Shown in pieces: positions 10,139 through 19,064 of a stretch of 64,000 nt of DNA. The notes beneath the pieces were generated by a model that was not told where the DNA came from, ran no database searches, and was given only the letters and a program-made list of their open reading frames with translations. Location of the stretch: the NCBI RefSeq assembly GCF_004923295.1, contig NZ_CP039634.1, positions 887,001 to 951,000 of the forward strand, in the 5' to 3' direction. The first letter of the stretch is position 1, and every line of letters begins with the position of its first letter. Position numbers and translations under genes: made by a program. This DNA is from Azospirillum sp. TSH100 (GTDB lineage: Bacteria; Pseudomonadota; Alphaproteobacteria; Azospirillales; Azospirillaceae).

Positions 10139-12145
10139 GTGATCCCCGAACTCGGACATTACGCGCTGGTGCTGGCGCTGTTCGTGGCGCTGGTACAGTC
10201 GGTGCCGCCGCTGGTCGGCGCCGCCACCCGCAACGGCGCCTGGATGAACGTCGCGGTGCCCGCGGCCATCGCCCAGATGCTGCTGGTGCTGATCGCCTAC
10301 GGCGCCTTGACCTGGGCGCATGTGGTGTCCGATTTCAGCGTGCTGAACGTGGTGCAGAACAGCCACTCGGCCAAGCCGATGCTCTACAAGGTGTCGGGAG
10401 TCTGGGGCAACCACGAGGGCTCGATGATGCTGTGGATCGTCATGCTGACGATCTTCGGCGCCGCCGTTGCCCTGTTCGGGCGCAATTTGCCGCCGACGCT
10501 CAAGGCGCGGGTGCTGGCGGTCCAGGGGCTGATCGGGGTCGGCTTCCTGCTGTTCATCCTGATCACCTCCAATCCCTTCATCCGCGTGGTGCCGGCGCCG
10601 ATCGACGGCAATGACCTGAACCCGCTGCTGCAGGACCCCGGCCTCGCCTTCCACCCGCCCTTCCTCTATGCGGGCTATGTCGGCTTCTCCATGGCCTTTT
10701 CCTTCGCCGTCGCCGCCCTGATCGAGGGGCGGGTCGATCCCGCCTGGGCGCGCTGGGTGCGGCCCTGGACGCTGGCGGCGTGGTCCACCCTGACCATGGG
10801 CATCGCCATGGGCTCCTGGTGGGCCTATTACGAGCTGGGCTGGGGCGGCTGGTGGTACTGGGACCCGGTGGAGAACGCCTCCTTCATGCCGTGGCTGGCC
10901 GGCACCGCGCTGCTGCATTCCGCCATCGTGGTGGAAAAGCGCGACGCGCTGAAGAGCTGGACCATCCTGCTGGCCATCGTCACCTTCTCGCTTTCGCTGA
11001 TGGGCACCTTCCTGGTGCGCTCCGGCATCCTGACCTCGGTCCATGCCTTCGCCGTCGATCCCAAGCGCGGCATCTTCATCCTGGTGCTGCTGGCTGTCGC
11101 CACCGGCGGCTCGCTGCTGCTCTACAGCCTGCGGGCGCCGACGCTGAAGGCGGGCGGTCTGTTCGCGCCGATCAGCCGCGAAGGGGCGCTGGTGCTGAAC
11201 AACCTGCTGCTGTCCACCGCGACGGCGACGGTGTTCATCGGAACGCTCTATCCGCTGTTCCTCGACATCATGAAGCTGGGCAAGGTGTCGGTCGGCGCGC
11301 CCTTCTTCAACGCCACCTTCGTGCCGGTCGCCATCCCGATGGTGATCGCCATGGTCGTCGGCCCCTTCCTGTCCTGGAAGCGGGCGGATCTGGGGGCGGC
11401 ACTGTCCCGGCTGTGGGTGGCAGGCGTCGCCGTGGCGGTCGCCGTCGCCGTCACCGCCTATGTCAAGGCGGGCGGCGGGCCGTTGCTGGCGCTGGTCGGC
11501 ATCGCACTGGCCGCCTGGGCCTTCGTCGGCTCGCTGGTGGAGTTCGCCGACCGCATCGCCCTGTTCCGCACCTCGTTCCGCAACAGCTGGAACCGCGCCG
11601 TGCATCTGCCGCGCAGCGCATGGGGCATGACCATCGCCCATGCCTGCCTGGGCCTGTCGATCCTCGGCATGACCGGCACCTCCGCTTGGCAGACGGAATC
11701 GATCACCGCGATGAAGCCGGGGGACCGGGCCAGCGTCGCCGGCTACGAGTTCCGCTTCGACAGCGTCGGGCTGGTCGACGGCCCCAACTTCAAGGCGGAA
11801 CGCGGCGTCTTCACGGTGACGAAGGACGGCCAGCGCATCGCCACGCTGGAGCCGGAACGCCGCAGCTACAGCACCACCCGCATGACCACCACGGAATCCG
11901 CCATCCACACCACGGTCTTCTCCGACCTGTATGTGGCGCTGGGCGACCCGACGCAGAACGGCACCGCCTGGATCGTCCGCATCTACCACCACCCGCTGGT
12001 GCCGTGGATCTGGTTCGGCGGCGTCGGGATGATGCTGGGCGGGCTGGTGAGCCTGACCGACCGCCGCTTCCGCATCGGCGCGCCGGAACGCCGCCGTGCG
12101 GCCGGCAAGACCGGTGGAAAATCGGCCCCGCTGCCGGCCGAATGA
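10139..12145 (+). CDS. ccmF: Cytochrome c haem lyase subunit CcmF
   Basis: CcmF is the large multi-spanning subunit of the apocytochrome-haem ligase. The 668-aa product contains the WWD signature (WGGWWYWDPVENASFMPW), the conserved WGNHEGSMMLW and numerous membrane helices, with a periplasmic domain near residues 510-620. The start is GTG at 10139, 7 bases after the ccmE stop, followed by PELGHYALVLAL, the normal CcmF N-terminus. Confidence 0.96.
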   Translation: MIPELGHYALVLALFVALVQSVPPLVGAATRNGAWMNVAVPAAIAQMLLVLIAYGALTWAHVVSDFSVLNVVQNSHSAKPMLYKVSGVWGNHEGSMMLWIVMLTIFGAAVALFGRNLPPTLKARVLAVQGLIGVGFLLFILITSNPFIRVVPAPIDGNDLNPLLQDPGLAFHPPFLYAGYVGFSMAFSFAVAALIEGRVDPAWARWVRPWTLAAWSTLTMGIAMGSWWAYYELGWGGWWYWDPVENASFMPWLAGTALLHSAIVVEKRDALKSWTILLAIVTFSLSLMGTFLVRSGILTSVHAFAVDPKRGIFILVLLAVATGGSLLLYSLRAPTLKAGGLFAPISREGALVLNNLLLSTATATVFIGTLYPLFLDIMKLGKVSVGAPFFNATFVPVAIPMVIAMVVGPFLSWKRADLGAALSRLWVAGVAVAVAVAVTAYVKAGGGPLLALVGIALAAWAFVGSLVEFADRIALFRTSFRNSWNRAVHLPRSAWGMTIAHACLGLSILGMTGTSAWQTESITAMKPGDRASVAGYEFRFDSVGLVDGPNFKAERGVFTVTKDGQRIATLEPERRSYSTTRMTTTESAIHTTVFSDLYVALGDPTQNGTAWIVRIYHHPLVPWIWFGGVGMMLGGLVSLTDRRFRIGAPERRRAAGKTGGKSAPLPAE

Positions 12146-12158
12146 GGACCAAGACACC

Positions 12159-12713
12159 ATGCGCCGCCTTCTGTACCTGCTGCCCTTCCTGTTGTTCATC
12201 GGGGTGGGCATCGCCTTCTACCTGGGGTTCGAGCGTGACCCGCGCGACATCCCGTCGGCCCTGATCGACAAGCCGGCCCCGACCTTCGACCTGCCGGCCA
12301 TTCCGGGCCAGATGGTCCAGGGTCAGCCGGCCACCAACGGCCTGTCCTCCGCCAAGTTGGCGGGGGACGTGACGCTGGTGAACGTCTTCGCCTCCTGGTG
12401 CATCCCCTGCAAGGCGGAGCATCCCGTCATCACCCGCCTGTCGCGCGAGCAGGGGGTGACGGTCTTCGGCATCAACTATAAGGACAAACCGGAGGACGCG
12501 CTGACCTGGCTGTCGCGCAACGGCAACCCCTATGCAGCCATCGGCGCCGACCAGGACGGACGGGTGTCGATCGACTGGGGCGTCTATGGCGTGCCGGAAA
12601 GCTACCTGATCGACCGCAAGGGCCGCATCCGCTTCAAGCATGTCGGCCCGCTGACGCCGCAGGTGGTGGAGGAGCAGATCCTCCCGATGGTCAAGCATCT
12701 GAGGCAGGGCTGA
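12159..12713 (+). CDS. ccmG: Periplasmic thiol:disulfide oxidoreductase CcmG/DsbE
   Basis: CcmG keeps the apocytochrome CxxCH cysteines reduced for haem attachment. The 184-aa product has an N-terminal anchor (about residues 3-22) and a thioredoxin fold with the active site WCIPC (Cys81, Cys84). The family's [15 protein letters not shown] contains the cis-Pro. The ATG at 12159 gives the normal N-terminus. The stop overlaps the ccmH ATG. Confidence 0.95.
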   Translation: MRRLLYLLPFLLFIGVGIAFYLGFERDPRDIPSALIDKPAPTFDLPAIPGQMVQGQPATNGLSSAKLAGDVTLVNVFASWCIPCKAEHPVITRLSREQGVTVFGINYKDKPEDALTWLSRNGNPYAAIGADQDGRVSIDWGVYGVPESYLIDRKGRIRFKHVGPLTPQVVEEQILPMVKHLRQG

Positions 12714-13189
12714 TGAAGCGCATCCTCCTCGCGGCCCTGCTGGCGCTGTCCGCAGCAGCCTCCCCCCCTGCCCTGGCCGTCCAACCCGACGAGGTGCTGC
12801 CGGATCCGGCGCTGGAAACCCGCGCCCGCGCCATCAGCCAGGAGCTGCGCTGCCTTGTCTGCCAGAACCAGTCGATCGACGACAGCAACGCGCCGCTCGC
12901 CCGCGACCTGCGCCTGCTGGTGCGTGACCGGCTGAAGGCCGGCGACAGCGACGACAAGGTGATGGAGTACGTCACCGACCGCTACGGCGACTATGTGCTG
13001 CTGCGGCCGCCCTTCAAGGCGACCACGCTGGTGTTGTGGATCGGACCCTTCGCCGTGCTGCTGCTGGGCGCGGCCGGCACCTTCCTGTTCCTGCGCGGGC
13101 GGCGTGGCGTGGCCGCCGGTGCCGACACCGCGCCCCTGAACGCGGATGAGCGGCGGCGGCTGGACGCCCTGCTGCGGAAAGACGACTGA
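12713..13189 (+). CDS. ccmH: Cytochrome c-type biogenesis protein CcmH (CycL)
   Basis: CcmH is a membrane-anchored thiol-redox partner of the haem ligase. The 158-aa product has a signal peptide (about residues 1-22), the signature [11 protein letters not shown] (Cys47, Cys50) and a membrane helix at about residues 103-125. It overlaps ccmG by one base and ccmI by one base (TGATG), indicating coupled translation. Confidence 0.95.
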   Translation: MKRILLAALLALSAAASPPALAVQPDEVLPDPALETRARAISQELRCLVCQNQSIDDSNAPLARDLRLLVRDRLKAGDSDDKVMEYVTDRYGDYVLLRPPFKATTLVLWIGPFAVLLLGAAGTFLFLRGRRGVAAGADTAPLNADERRRLDALLRKDD

Positions 13190-14604
13190 TGCTGTTCTGG
13201 ATTTTCGCCGCCGTCCTGACCGCGGCCGTGCTGCTGCTGATCGTGCCGCCGCTGCTGCGCTCGGCCGGATCCGCTCCCGACCGCGAGGAGTTCGACCGCG
13301 AGGTCTACCGCGACCAGCTGGACGAGCTGGAGCGCGACCGCGCGCGCGGCCTGATCAACGACGCCCAGGCCGAGGCCGCCAAGGCGGAGATCGCCCGGCG
13401 CATGCTGGCCACCGCCGAGAAGGGCGGGTCCAAGGGCGACGGCGGCGCAACCCCGCGCAGCGCCCGTGTCCTGGCCATTCTGCTGGCGCTGGTGCTGCCG
13501 GTCGGCGCACTTGCGGTCTATGGCACGGTCGGCCGCCCGGATCTGCCAGCCCAGCCGCTGGCCTCGCGCAATCTGGAACAGGAGCGCGGCGGCCCGCCCA
13601 AGAGCGTGATGGCCGCCATGGACAAGCTGAAGGCCCAGCTGGCGGAGAATCCCAACGACTTGCAAGGCTGGCTGATCCTGGGTCAGGCCTATGTCAAGAT
13701 GAACCGCAACGCCGACGCAGCCGACGCGCTGCGCCATGCCGTCGCCCTGAACAAGGACGATGTCGAGATTCAGGGACTGTTCGGCGAGACCCTGGTCTCC
13801 GCCAATGACGGCATGGTTCCGGAGGAGGCGGTTACCGCCTTCGACGCCGTGCTGGCGAAGGAACCCAAGGACCCGCGCGCCCGCTTCTTCGCCGCCCTCG
13901 CCCGCTTCCAGGCCGGCGACCAGCAGGGGGCGCTCGACCGCTGGAGCGCACTGATGGCGGACTCGCCGGCCGATGCGCCCTGGGTGCCGGTGGTCCGCGA
14001 CCAGATCCGCGAGGCCGCGGTGGCGCTGAACCTCGATCCCGCCAAAGTCACGCCGCAACCGCTGCCGCCGGAGCAGAAGGAGCAGGCTCAGCCGGCCGCT
14101 CCGAACGCTCAGGCCAACGCCCAGGCGAATGGCCAGAGCAACGCAGCCGGTCAGGACGAGATGATCCGCGGCATGGTCGCCAACCTTGCCGCCCGGCTGG
14201 ACGCCGATCCTTCGGACGTCGATGGCTGGCTGAAACTCGCCCGTTCCTACGGCGTGCTGGGCGAGCCGGCCAAGGCGCTGGAGGCCGCCCGCAAGGCGCG
14301 CGAGCGGGCGCCGGAGCGGGCCGACGTGCAGATCGCCTACGCCAACGCGGTTTTGCAGACCCAGCCGCGCAACGACACGCCGAAGCCATTGCCGGAGGAG
14401 GCGACCTCCGCCCTGCGGCTGGCGCTGAAGGCTGAACCGGAGAACAAGGATGCGCTGTGGCTGCTCGGTCTCGACGCCATGATGTCCGGCCGCAAGGACG
14501 AAGCCGCCGCCCATTGGGGTAAGCTGATCGCCCAGTTCAAGCCGAGCGATCCTGAATACACTCTGTTGAAAGGACGTTTGGATGCGTTGAAGACCGGCGG
14601 CTGA
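13189..14604 (+). CDS. ccmI: Cytochrome c-type biogenesis protein CcmI (CycH), TPR-containing
   Basis: CcmI is an apocytochrome c chaperone that delivers substrates to the ligase. The 471-aa product has two N-terminal membrane helices (about 1-20 and 95-115) enclosing a leucine-zipper-like cytoplasmic loop (REVYRDQLDELERDRARGLI). A long periplasmic TPR region follows, interrupted by a Gln/Ala/Asn-rich linker at about residues 290-320. In some bacteria this module is fused to CcmH; here it is separate. It is the last ccm gene. Confidence 0.93.
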   Translation: MLFWIFAAVLTAAVLLLIVPPLLRSAGSAPDREEFDREVYRDQLDELERDRARGLINDAQAEAAKAEIARRMLATAEKGGSKGDGGATPRSARVLAILLALVLPVGALAVYGTVGRPDLPAQPLASRNLEQERGGPPKSVMAAMDKLKAQLAENPNDLQGWLILGQAYVKMNRNADAADALRHAVALNKDDVEIQGLFGETLVSANDGMVPEEAVTAFDAVLAKEPKDPRARFFAALARFQAGDQQGALDRWSALMADSPADAPWVPVVRDQIREAAVALNLDPAKVTPQPLPPEQKEQAQPAAPNAQANAQANGQSNAAGQDEMIRGMVANLAARLDADPSDVDGWLKLARSYGVLGEPAKALEAARKARERAPERADVQIAYANAVLQTQPRNDTPKPLPEEATSALRLALKAEPENKDALWLLGLDAMMSGRKDEAAAHWGKLIAQFKPSDPEYTLLKGRLDALKTGG

Positions 14605-14665
14605 CCCGCCGGCCAGACAATCACCAACAACGGCCAGGAACAGAAAGCGGCAAGGAGAGGCCTGG

Positions 14666-15502
14666 TTGCCCCACAAGATCGACAGAGACACGCGCCTGTG
14701 CATTTCGCTCTCGGGCCGCCCGAGCAACATAGGCACGCGCTTCCACAATCACCTCTACGAAGCCCTCGCGCTGAACTACGTCTACAAGGCGTTCACCACC
14801 AATGATCTCCCAGGTGCCGTAACCGGCATCCGGGCGCTGAACATCCGCGGTTGCGGCGTGTCGATGCCCTTCAAGGAAGCCTGCATCCCCTTCCTCGACG
14901 AGCTGGATCCGTCGGCCGCAGGGTTGCAGTCGGTCAACACCATCGTCAACGACACCGCCGAGGACGGCAGCAGCCGGCTGCGCGGCTACAACACCGACTA
15001 TCTCGCGGTCCGCACGCTGCTGGACCGCCACGACGTCTCGCCCGGCCTGCCCTTCGCGCTGCGCGGCAGCGGCGGCATGGCCCGCGCGGTGCTGTGCGCG
15101 CTGCGTGATTCCGGCTTCACCAATGGCATCCTGATCGCCCGCAACGAGGAGACCGGCCGCCGGCTGGCCGACGAATACAGCCTGCCCTGGCAGCCGGACA
15201 CCGCGGGCATCGCCGAAGGGGCGCTGCTGGTCAATGTCACGCCGCTCGGCATGGCCGGAGCGCCGGAGGCAGATACCCTCGCCTACGAGCCGGCGCTGAT
15301 CGCCTCCGCGGCCCAGGTGTTCGACGTCGTCGCCATGCCGGCCGAAACCCCATTGATCCGTGCCGCGCGCGCGGCCGGCAAGCCGGTGATCACCGGCGCC
15401 GAGGTCATCGCCCTGCAGGCGCTCGAACAGTTCGTGCTGTACACCGGCGTGCGACCGACCGACGAACAGGTCGCCGCAGCAGCAGCGTATTCGCAGGCGT
15501 GA
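14666..15502 (+). CDS. Shikimate dehydrogenase-like protein (SDH-L/HI0607 type)
   Basis: The 278-aa product has the AroE fold, with an N-terminal substrate domain (SMPFKEAC containing the catalytic Lys; SVNTIVN; YNTDY) and a nucleotide-binding domain with GSGGMARAV instead of the canonical GAGGA. It ends with ITGAEVIALQALEQF. A clear AroE is encoded at 34454, so this is a paralogue. Such proteins are weak shikimate dehydrogenases of uncertain physiological substrate. The start is TTG at 14666, nine bases after AAGGAGAGG-type sequence. Confidence 0.8.
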   Translation: MPHKIDRDTRLCISLSGRPSNIGTRFHNHLYEALALNYVYKAFTTNDLPGAVTGIRALNIRGCGVSMPFKEACIPFLDELDPSAAGLQSVNTIVNDTAEDGSSRLRGYNTDYLAVRTLLDRHDVSPGLPFALRGSGGMARAVLCALRDSGFTNGILIARNEETGRRLADEYSLPWQPDTAGIAEGALLVNVTPLGMAGAPEADTLAYEPALIASAAQVFDVVAMPAETPLIRAARAAGKPVITGAEVIALQALEQFVLYTGVRPTDEQVAAAAAYSQA

Positions 15503-15574
15503 GCGGGGCCTGATTTCCCGGTCGGCCTATTCCTTGGCCCTTTTTCTTTGCGGTGCGGCGACACACATTGACAG

Positions 15575-15614
15575 GGGCGGGCCAACGGGCTTTATCCGTC
15601 GGCACCGCCCTTTT
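15575..15614 (+). terminator. Probable terminator between the AroE-like gene and smr
   Basis: GGGCGG-GCC (15575-15583) pairs with GGC-A-CCGCCC (15601-15610), with an inner ACGG/CCGT pair, followed by TTTTCG. It is a bulged stem, moderately convincing. Confidence 0.45.
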
Positions 15615-15639
15615 CGTTTCCGCAGAAGGTTCCGCGCCG

Positions 15640-16215
15640 ATGACCCGCAGACGACTGCCCACGCCCGACGAGCGGCGCCTGTGGCGGCTCGCCATGCGCG
15701 ACGCCGAACCGATGCCCGGCCGCGAGGTCGAGGTGGAGGCGGATCCGCTGCCGACCATGGCGGAGCTGGTCGAGGAACCGGTGGCGACCAGCCTCGCCCC
15801 GCCACCGACCGCCAAGCAGTTCCCATCGCAGGCGCGGCCTTCACGGGCGCCCCATCCGCCGCTGACGCCCGGATCGACCGCCAACATCGACCGCCGCACC
15901 GGCGACCGGTTCCGCCGCGGCGAACTGGAGATCGACGGCCGCATCGACCTGCACGGCATGACCCAGGCCCAGGCCCACCACGCGCTCGCCGGCTTCGTCC
16001 ACCGCGCCTGGAACGAGGGGCGGCGCTGCGTGCTGGTCATCACCGGCAAGGGCAGCTTCGGCAGCCTGGGCGTGCTGCGTCAGGCCACCCCCCGCTGGCT
16101 GGCGGATCCGGCCCTGCGCCCGATGGTTCTGGCGATCCAGCCGGCCCAGCCGAAGCATGGCGGCGATGGTGCGTTGTATGTCTTGATCAAACGGCGGCGC
16201 GACCGTAAGGACTAG
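15640..16215 (+). CDS. Smr (MutS2-like) domain protein
   Basis: The 191-aa product has a proline-rich N-terminal half and a C-terminal Smr domain with the signatures IDLHGMTQAQAHHAL and VITGKG. Smr domains bind or nick nucleic acids; stand-alone bacterial members have been linked to ribosome rescue and to DNA processing, and sequence alone does not decide. Translation from the ATG at 15640 (MTRRRLPTPDERRLW) matches the usual start; the frame is open upstream only through the hairpin region. Confidence 0.85.
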   Translation: MTRRRLPTPDERRLWRLAMRDAEPMPGREVEVEADPLPTMAELVEEPVATSLAPPPTAKQFPSQARPSRAPHPPLTPGSTANIDRRTGDRFRRGELEIDGRIDLHGMTQAQAHHALAGFVHRAWNEGRRCVLVITGKGSFGSLGVLRQATPRWLADPALRPMVLAIQPAQPKHGGDGALYVLIKRRRDRKD

Positions 16216-16239
16216 GTCCCACACAGTCAGGGACTCCCT

Positions 16240-16638
16240 ATGACTCCGTTCGGCGAACGGGTCCGGTCACTGCGCGACGCCAGGGGCGTAACGCTGAAGC
16301 AGATGGCGACCGACCTGTCCATCTCGTCCGCCTATCTGTCGGCCCTGGAGCATGGCAAGCGCGGCCAGCCTTCCCCCCAGCTGGTCCGGCAGATCTGCGC
16401 CTATTTCGGCATCATCTGGGACGAGGCGGAAGAGCTGGAACGGTTGGCGGATCTGTCCCACCCGCGCGTGACGGTCGACACGTCCGGCCTGAGCGCCCGG
16501 GCGACGGAGCTTGCAAACCGGCTGTCTGAACGGATCGGTGATCTGGACGAGGAGCGGATCGACGCGATCCTGGCAATTCTGGACGCGGTACCGCCGAAGA
16601 CGACGACGCGGCGCCGGGTTTGGGCGCGGCGGAGATAG
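16240..16638 (+). CDS. XRE-family helix-turn-helix regulator
   Basis: The 132-aa product has an HTH_XRE domain at about residues 5-62 (VTLKQMATDLSISSAYLSALEHG). A short alpha-helical region (ATELANRLSERIGDLDEERIDA, read as two helices) and a very basic end (RRRVWARRR) follow. It starts 24 bases after the smr stop and may be co-transcribed. Targets are unknown. Confidence 0.8.
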   Translation: MTPFGERVRSLRDARGVTLKQMATDLSISSAYLSALEHGKRGQPSPQLVRQICAYFGIIWDEAEELERLADLSHPRVTVDTSGLSARATELANRLSERIGDLDEERIDAILAILDAVPPKTTTRRRVWARRR

Positions 16639-16642
16639 GCGC

Positions 16643-16683
16643 GCCCCCTCTCCCTCTTCCAAATCCTTGGGGAGAGAGGGGGC
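16643..16683. terminator. Convergent-gene hairpin between the XRE gene and hinT
   Basis: GCCCCCTCTC (16643-16652) pairs with GAGAGGGGGC (16674-16683) between two convergent genes. There is no long T-run. The CCCTCTCC/GGAGAGAGGG composition resembles the large repeat at 57.5 kb, so it may be a degenerate copy of that element rather than a classical terminator. Confidence 0.45.
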
Positions 16684-16691
16684 CTCTTACC

Positions 16692-17060
16692 TCAAACCTT
16701 CCCGATCATCCGCCCCAGATCGCGGCCGGCAAACAGGTGGATGTGCAGGTGGGGCACTTCCTGGTGTGCTGCCTCGCCGCAGTTGGACAGGATGCGATAG
16801 CCGGGACCATCGGCGCCGACCATGCGGGCGACCTCGCCCACGGCGCGGAAAAGGCCGGCGATCTCCGCCTCCGATGCTTTAGCGGTGAAGTCGTCCATGT
16901 CGGTGTAGGCGCCCTTCGGGATCACCAGCACATGGGTCGGCGCCTGCGGGTCGATGTCGTGGAAAGCGAGCGCGTGCTCGGTCTCATGCACCTTCTTGCA
17001 TGGGATTTCGCCGCGCAGGATTCGGGCGAACACGTTGTTGGCGTCATAGCTCTTGGCCAT
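16692..17060 (-). CDS. hinT: HIT-family purine nucleoside phosphoramidase (HinT-like)
   Basis: The 122-aa histidine-triad protein hydrolyses nucleotide phosphoramidates. The active-site motif HLHIHLF is at about residues 104-110, preceded by THVLVIPK. Substrate in vivo is unknown. It lies downstream of hisE on the minus strand, the common alphaproteobacterial his-cluster arrangement. Confidence 0.92.
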   Translation of the reverse strand: MAKSYDANNVFARILRGEIPCKKVHETEHALAFHDIDPQAPTHVLVIPKGAYTDMDDFTAKASEAEIAGLFRAVGEVARMVGADGPGYRILSNCGEAAHQEVPHLHIHLFAGRDLGRMIGKV

Positions 17061-17101
17061 CGCATGCGTCCTCTTGGTGGGGAATCCCGCTCAAGCCCCG
17101 A

Positions 17102-17473
17102 TCAGGCCTTACGGGACTTCTTCTCGTCGATGCCGCTGGTGCCCTCGCGCTGGGCGAGCTTGCTCCAGACCTCCGCCGGATCCAGCCCGGTGTCGGCCCA
17201 CAGCACCAGCAGGTGATAGAGCAGGTCGGCGGATTCCGCAGCCAGCGCGGCCTTGTCGCCGCGCACCGCCTCCAGGATGGCCTCCACCGCCTCCTCGCCC
17301 ACCTTCTGGGCGATCTTGGCGGTGCCGCGGCTGTAGAGCTTGGCGGTGTAGGAGGTTTCCGGATCCGCCCCCTTGCGGGCCAGCACGGTGGAGAACAGGC
17401 GGTCGAGCACCTCGGCGGACAGGGTGGCCGACGGCAGGGTCGGCACCTTCTCCACGGCCTTCTTGTCACCCAT
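17102..17473 (-). CDS. hisE: Phosphoribosyl-ATP pyrophosphatase
   Basis: HisE removes pyrophosphate from phosphoribosyl-ATP, the second step of histidine synthesis. The 123-aa product is an all-alpha MazG-like protein with [17 protein letters not shown] and [14 protein letters not shown] carrying the acidic metal-binding residues. The extended C-terminus after about residue 105 is basic. It overlaps the hisF stop by 8 bases. Confidence 0.95.
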   Translation of the reverse strand: MGDKKAVEKVPTLPSATLSAEVLDRLFSTVLARKGADPETSYTAKLYSRGTAKIAQKVGEEAVEAILEAVRGDKAALAAESADLLYHLLVLWADTGLDPAEVWSKLAQREGTSGIDEKKSRKA

Positions 17474-18251
17474 TCGCCGTCTCCACTGCCTTGGCCGGGC
17501 GCACCGGGATGCCGGCGGCGCTCAGCGCGCCCTTGGCCTGACCGATGGTGTAAGTGCCGAAATGGAAGATCGAGGCAGCGAGCACCGCGGTGGCGTGCCC
17601 CTCGCGGATGCCCTCCACCAGATGGTCGAGCGTGCCGACGCCGCCGGACGCGATCACCGGAATGCGGATGCTGTCCGCAACCGTGCGCGTCAGTTCCAAG
17701 TCGAAGCCGCTCTTGGTGCCGTCGCGGTCCATCGAGGTCAGCAGGATTTCGCCCGCCCCCAGCGATTCCATCCGCTTGGCCCATTCCACCGCGTCGATGC
17801 CGGTGGCGTTGCGGCCACCATGGGTGAAGACCTCCCATTTGCCGGGAGCGACCTTCTTGGCGTCGATGGCGACGACGATGCACTGGGCTCCGAACTTCTC
17901 CGCGCCTTCGCGCACGAAGTCCGGACGGTGGATCGCCGCGGTGTTGATCGACACCTTGTCGGCGCCGGCCAGCAGCAGCTTGCGGATGTCGTCAACCGTG
18001 CGCACGCCGCCGCCGACGGTCAGCGGCATGAAGACCTGCTCCGCCGTCCGCCGCACCACATCAAAGATGGTGTCGCGGTTCTCGTGGCTGGCGGTGATGT
18101 CGAGGAAGGTCAGCTCGTCGGCGCCTTCACGGTCGTAAACGCGGGCCTGCTCCACTGGATCGCCGGCGTCGACCAGATCGACGAAGTTGACCCCCTTCAC
18201 CACCCGGCCGTCCTTGACGTCCAGGCAGGGGATGACGCGCATCTTCAGCAT
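17466..18251 (-). CDS. hisF: Imidazole glycerol phosphate synthase cyclase subunit
   Basis: HisF is the (beta-alpha)8-barrel subunit that uses ammonia from HisH to form imidazole glycerol phosphate and AICAR. The 261-aa product starts [20 protein letters not shown] with the catalytic Asp at about residue 11; the second catalytic Asp is in [11 protein letters not shown]. It starts one base into the hisA stop, so hisA and hisF are translationally linked. Confidence 0.97.
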   Translation of the reverse strand: MLKMRVIPCLDVKDGRVVKGVNFVDLVDAGDPVEQARVYDREGADELTFLDITASHENRDTIFDVVRRTAEQVFMPLTVGGGVRTVDDIRKLLLAGADKVSINTAAIHRPDFVREGAEKFGAQCIVVAIDAKKVAPGKWEVFTHGGRNATGIDAVEWAKRMESLGAGEILLTSMDRDGTKSGFDLELTRTVADSIRIPVIASGGVGTLDHLVEGIREGHATAVLAASIFHFGTYTIGQAKGALSAAGIPVRPAKAVETANG

Positions 18252-18997
18252 CAGTCGGCGTCCTCAACGGCGGGGGCGGACAGCAGGGCCAGCGCCTCCT
18301 TGGGATCGATCCGGCCGTCATACAGCGCACGGCCGCAGATCACGCCCTCGATCCCGGTGTCCTCCTCAACCTTCAGCGCCTTGAGGTCCTCGATCGAGGA
18401 GACGCCGCCCGAGGCGATCACCGGGGTGGTCAGGTGGAAGGCGAGGTCGGAGGTGGATTCGACATTCACACCGCCCATCGCGCCGTCGCGGTTGATATCG
18501 GTGTAGATGATGGCGGCGACACCACAATCCTCGAACTTCAGCGCCAGATCGAGCGCCTTGATGTCGGAGGTCTCAGCCCAGCCGGCTACGGCGACATAGC
18601 CTTCTCGCGCGTCGATGCCGACGGCGATCTTGCCCGGGAACTCGCGGCAGGCGGCCTTGACCAGCTCCGGATCGCGCAGCGCCACCGTGCCCAGGATGAC
18701 GCGGCTGATGCCCTTCTCCAGCCACATGCCGATGGTGTTCAGGTCGCGGATTCCGCCGCCGAGCTGCACCGGGATGGTCACCGACTTCAGGATGCTCTCC
18801 ACCGCGGCGCCATTCACCGGCTTGCCCTCGAAGGCGCCGTTGAGGTCGACCAGATGCAGCCATTCAAAGCCCTGGCTCTGGAACAGGCGGGCCTGCTCGC
18901 CGGGATCGGTGTTGAAGACCGTGGCCTGGCTCATCTCGCCGCGCAGCAGGCGGACGCAGGCACCGTCCTTGAGGTCGATGGCGGGATAGATGATCAT
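18251..18997 (-). CDS. hisA: ProFAR isomerase HisA
   Basis: HisA is the phosphoribosylformimino-AICAR-phosphate isomerase. The 248-aa product begins [20 protein letters not shown], with the catalytic Asp in the first strand and the second in AVGIDAREG. The frame is open further upstream through a 15-bp tandem repeat, but the family N-terminus fixes the ATG at 18997. Confidence 0.97.
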   Translation of the reverse strand: MIIYPAIDLKDGACVRLLRGEMSQATVFNTDPGEQARLFQSQGFEWLHLVDLNGAFEGKPVNGAAVESILKSVTIPVQLGGGIRDLNTIGMWLEKGISRVILGTVALRDPELVKAACREFPGKIAVGIDAREGYVAVAGWAETSDIKALDLALKFEDCGVAAIIYTDINRDGAMGGVNVESTSDLAFHLTTPVIASGGVSSIEDLKALKVEEDTGIEGVICGRALYDGRIDPKEALALLSAPAVEDAD

Positions 18998-19019
18998 CGC
19001 GGGCGTCTTCCTATGGCCT

Positions 19020-19064
19020 AGCTGGCGGTTGTTGGGCTGGCGGTTATTGGGCAGGCGGCTGTTG
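19020..19064. repeat. Three-copy 15-bp tandem repeat at the GNAT-hisA junction
   Basis: On the minus strand the units read CAACAGCCGCCTGCC (19064-19050), CAATAACCGCCAGCC (19049-19035) and CAACAACCGCCAGCT (19034-19020). The upstream GNAT gene reads into the array in frame (QQPPA) and ends at a TAA that is a CAA-like codon in the other copies. The array ends 23 bases before the hisA ATG. Confidence 0.8.
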
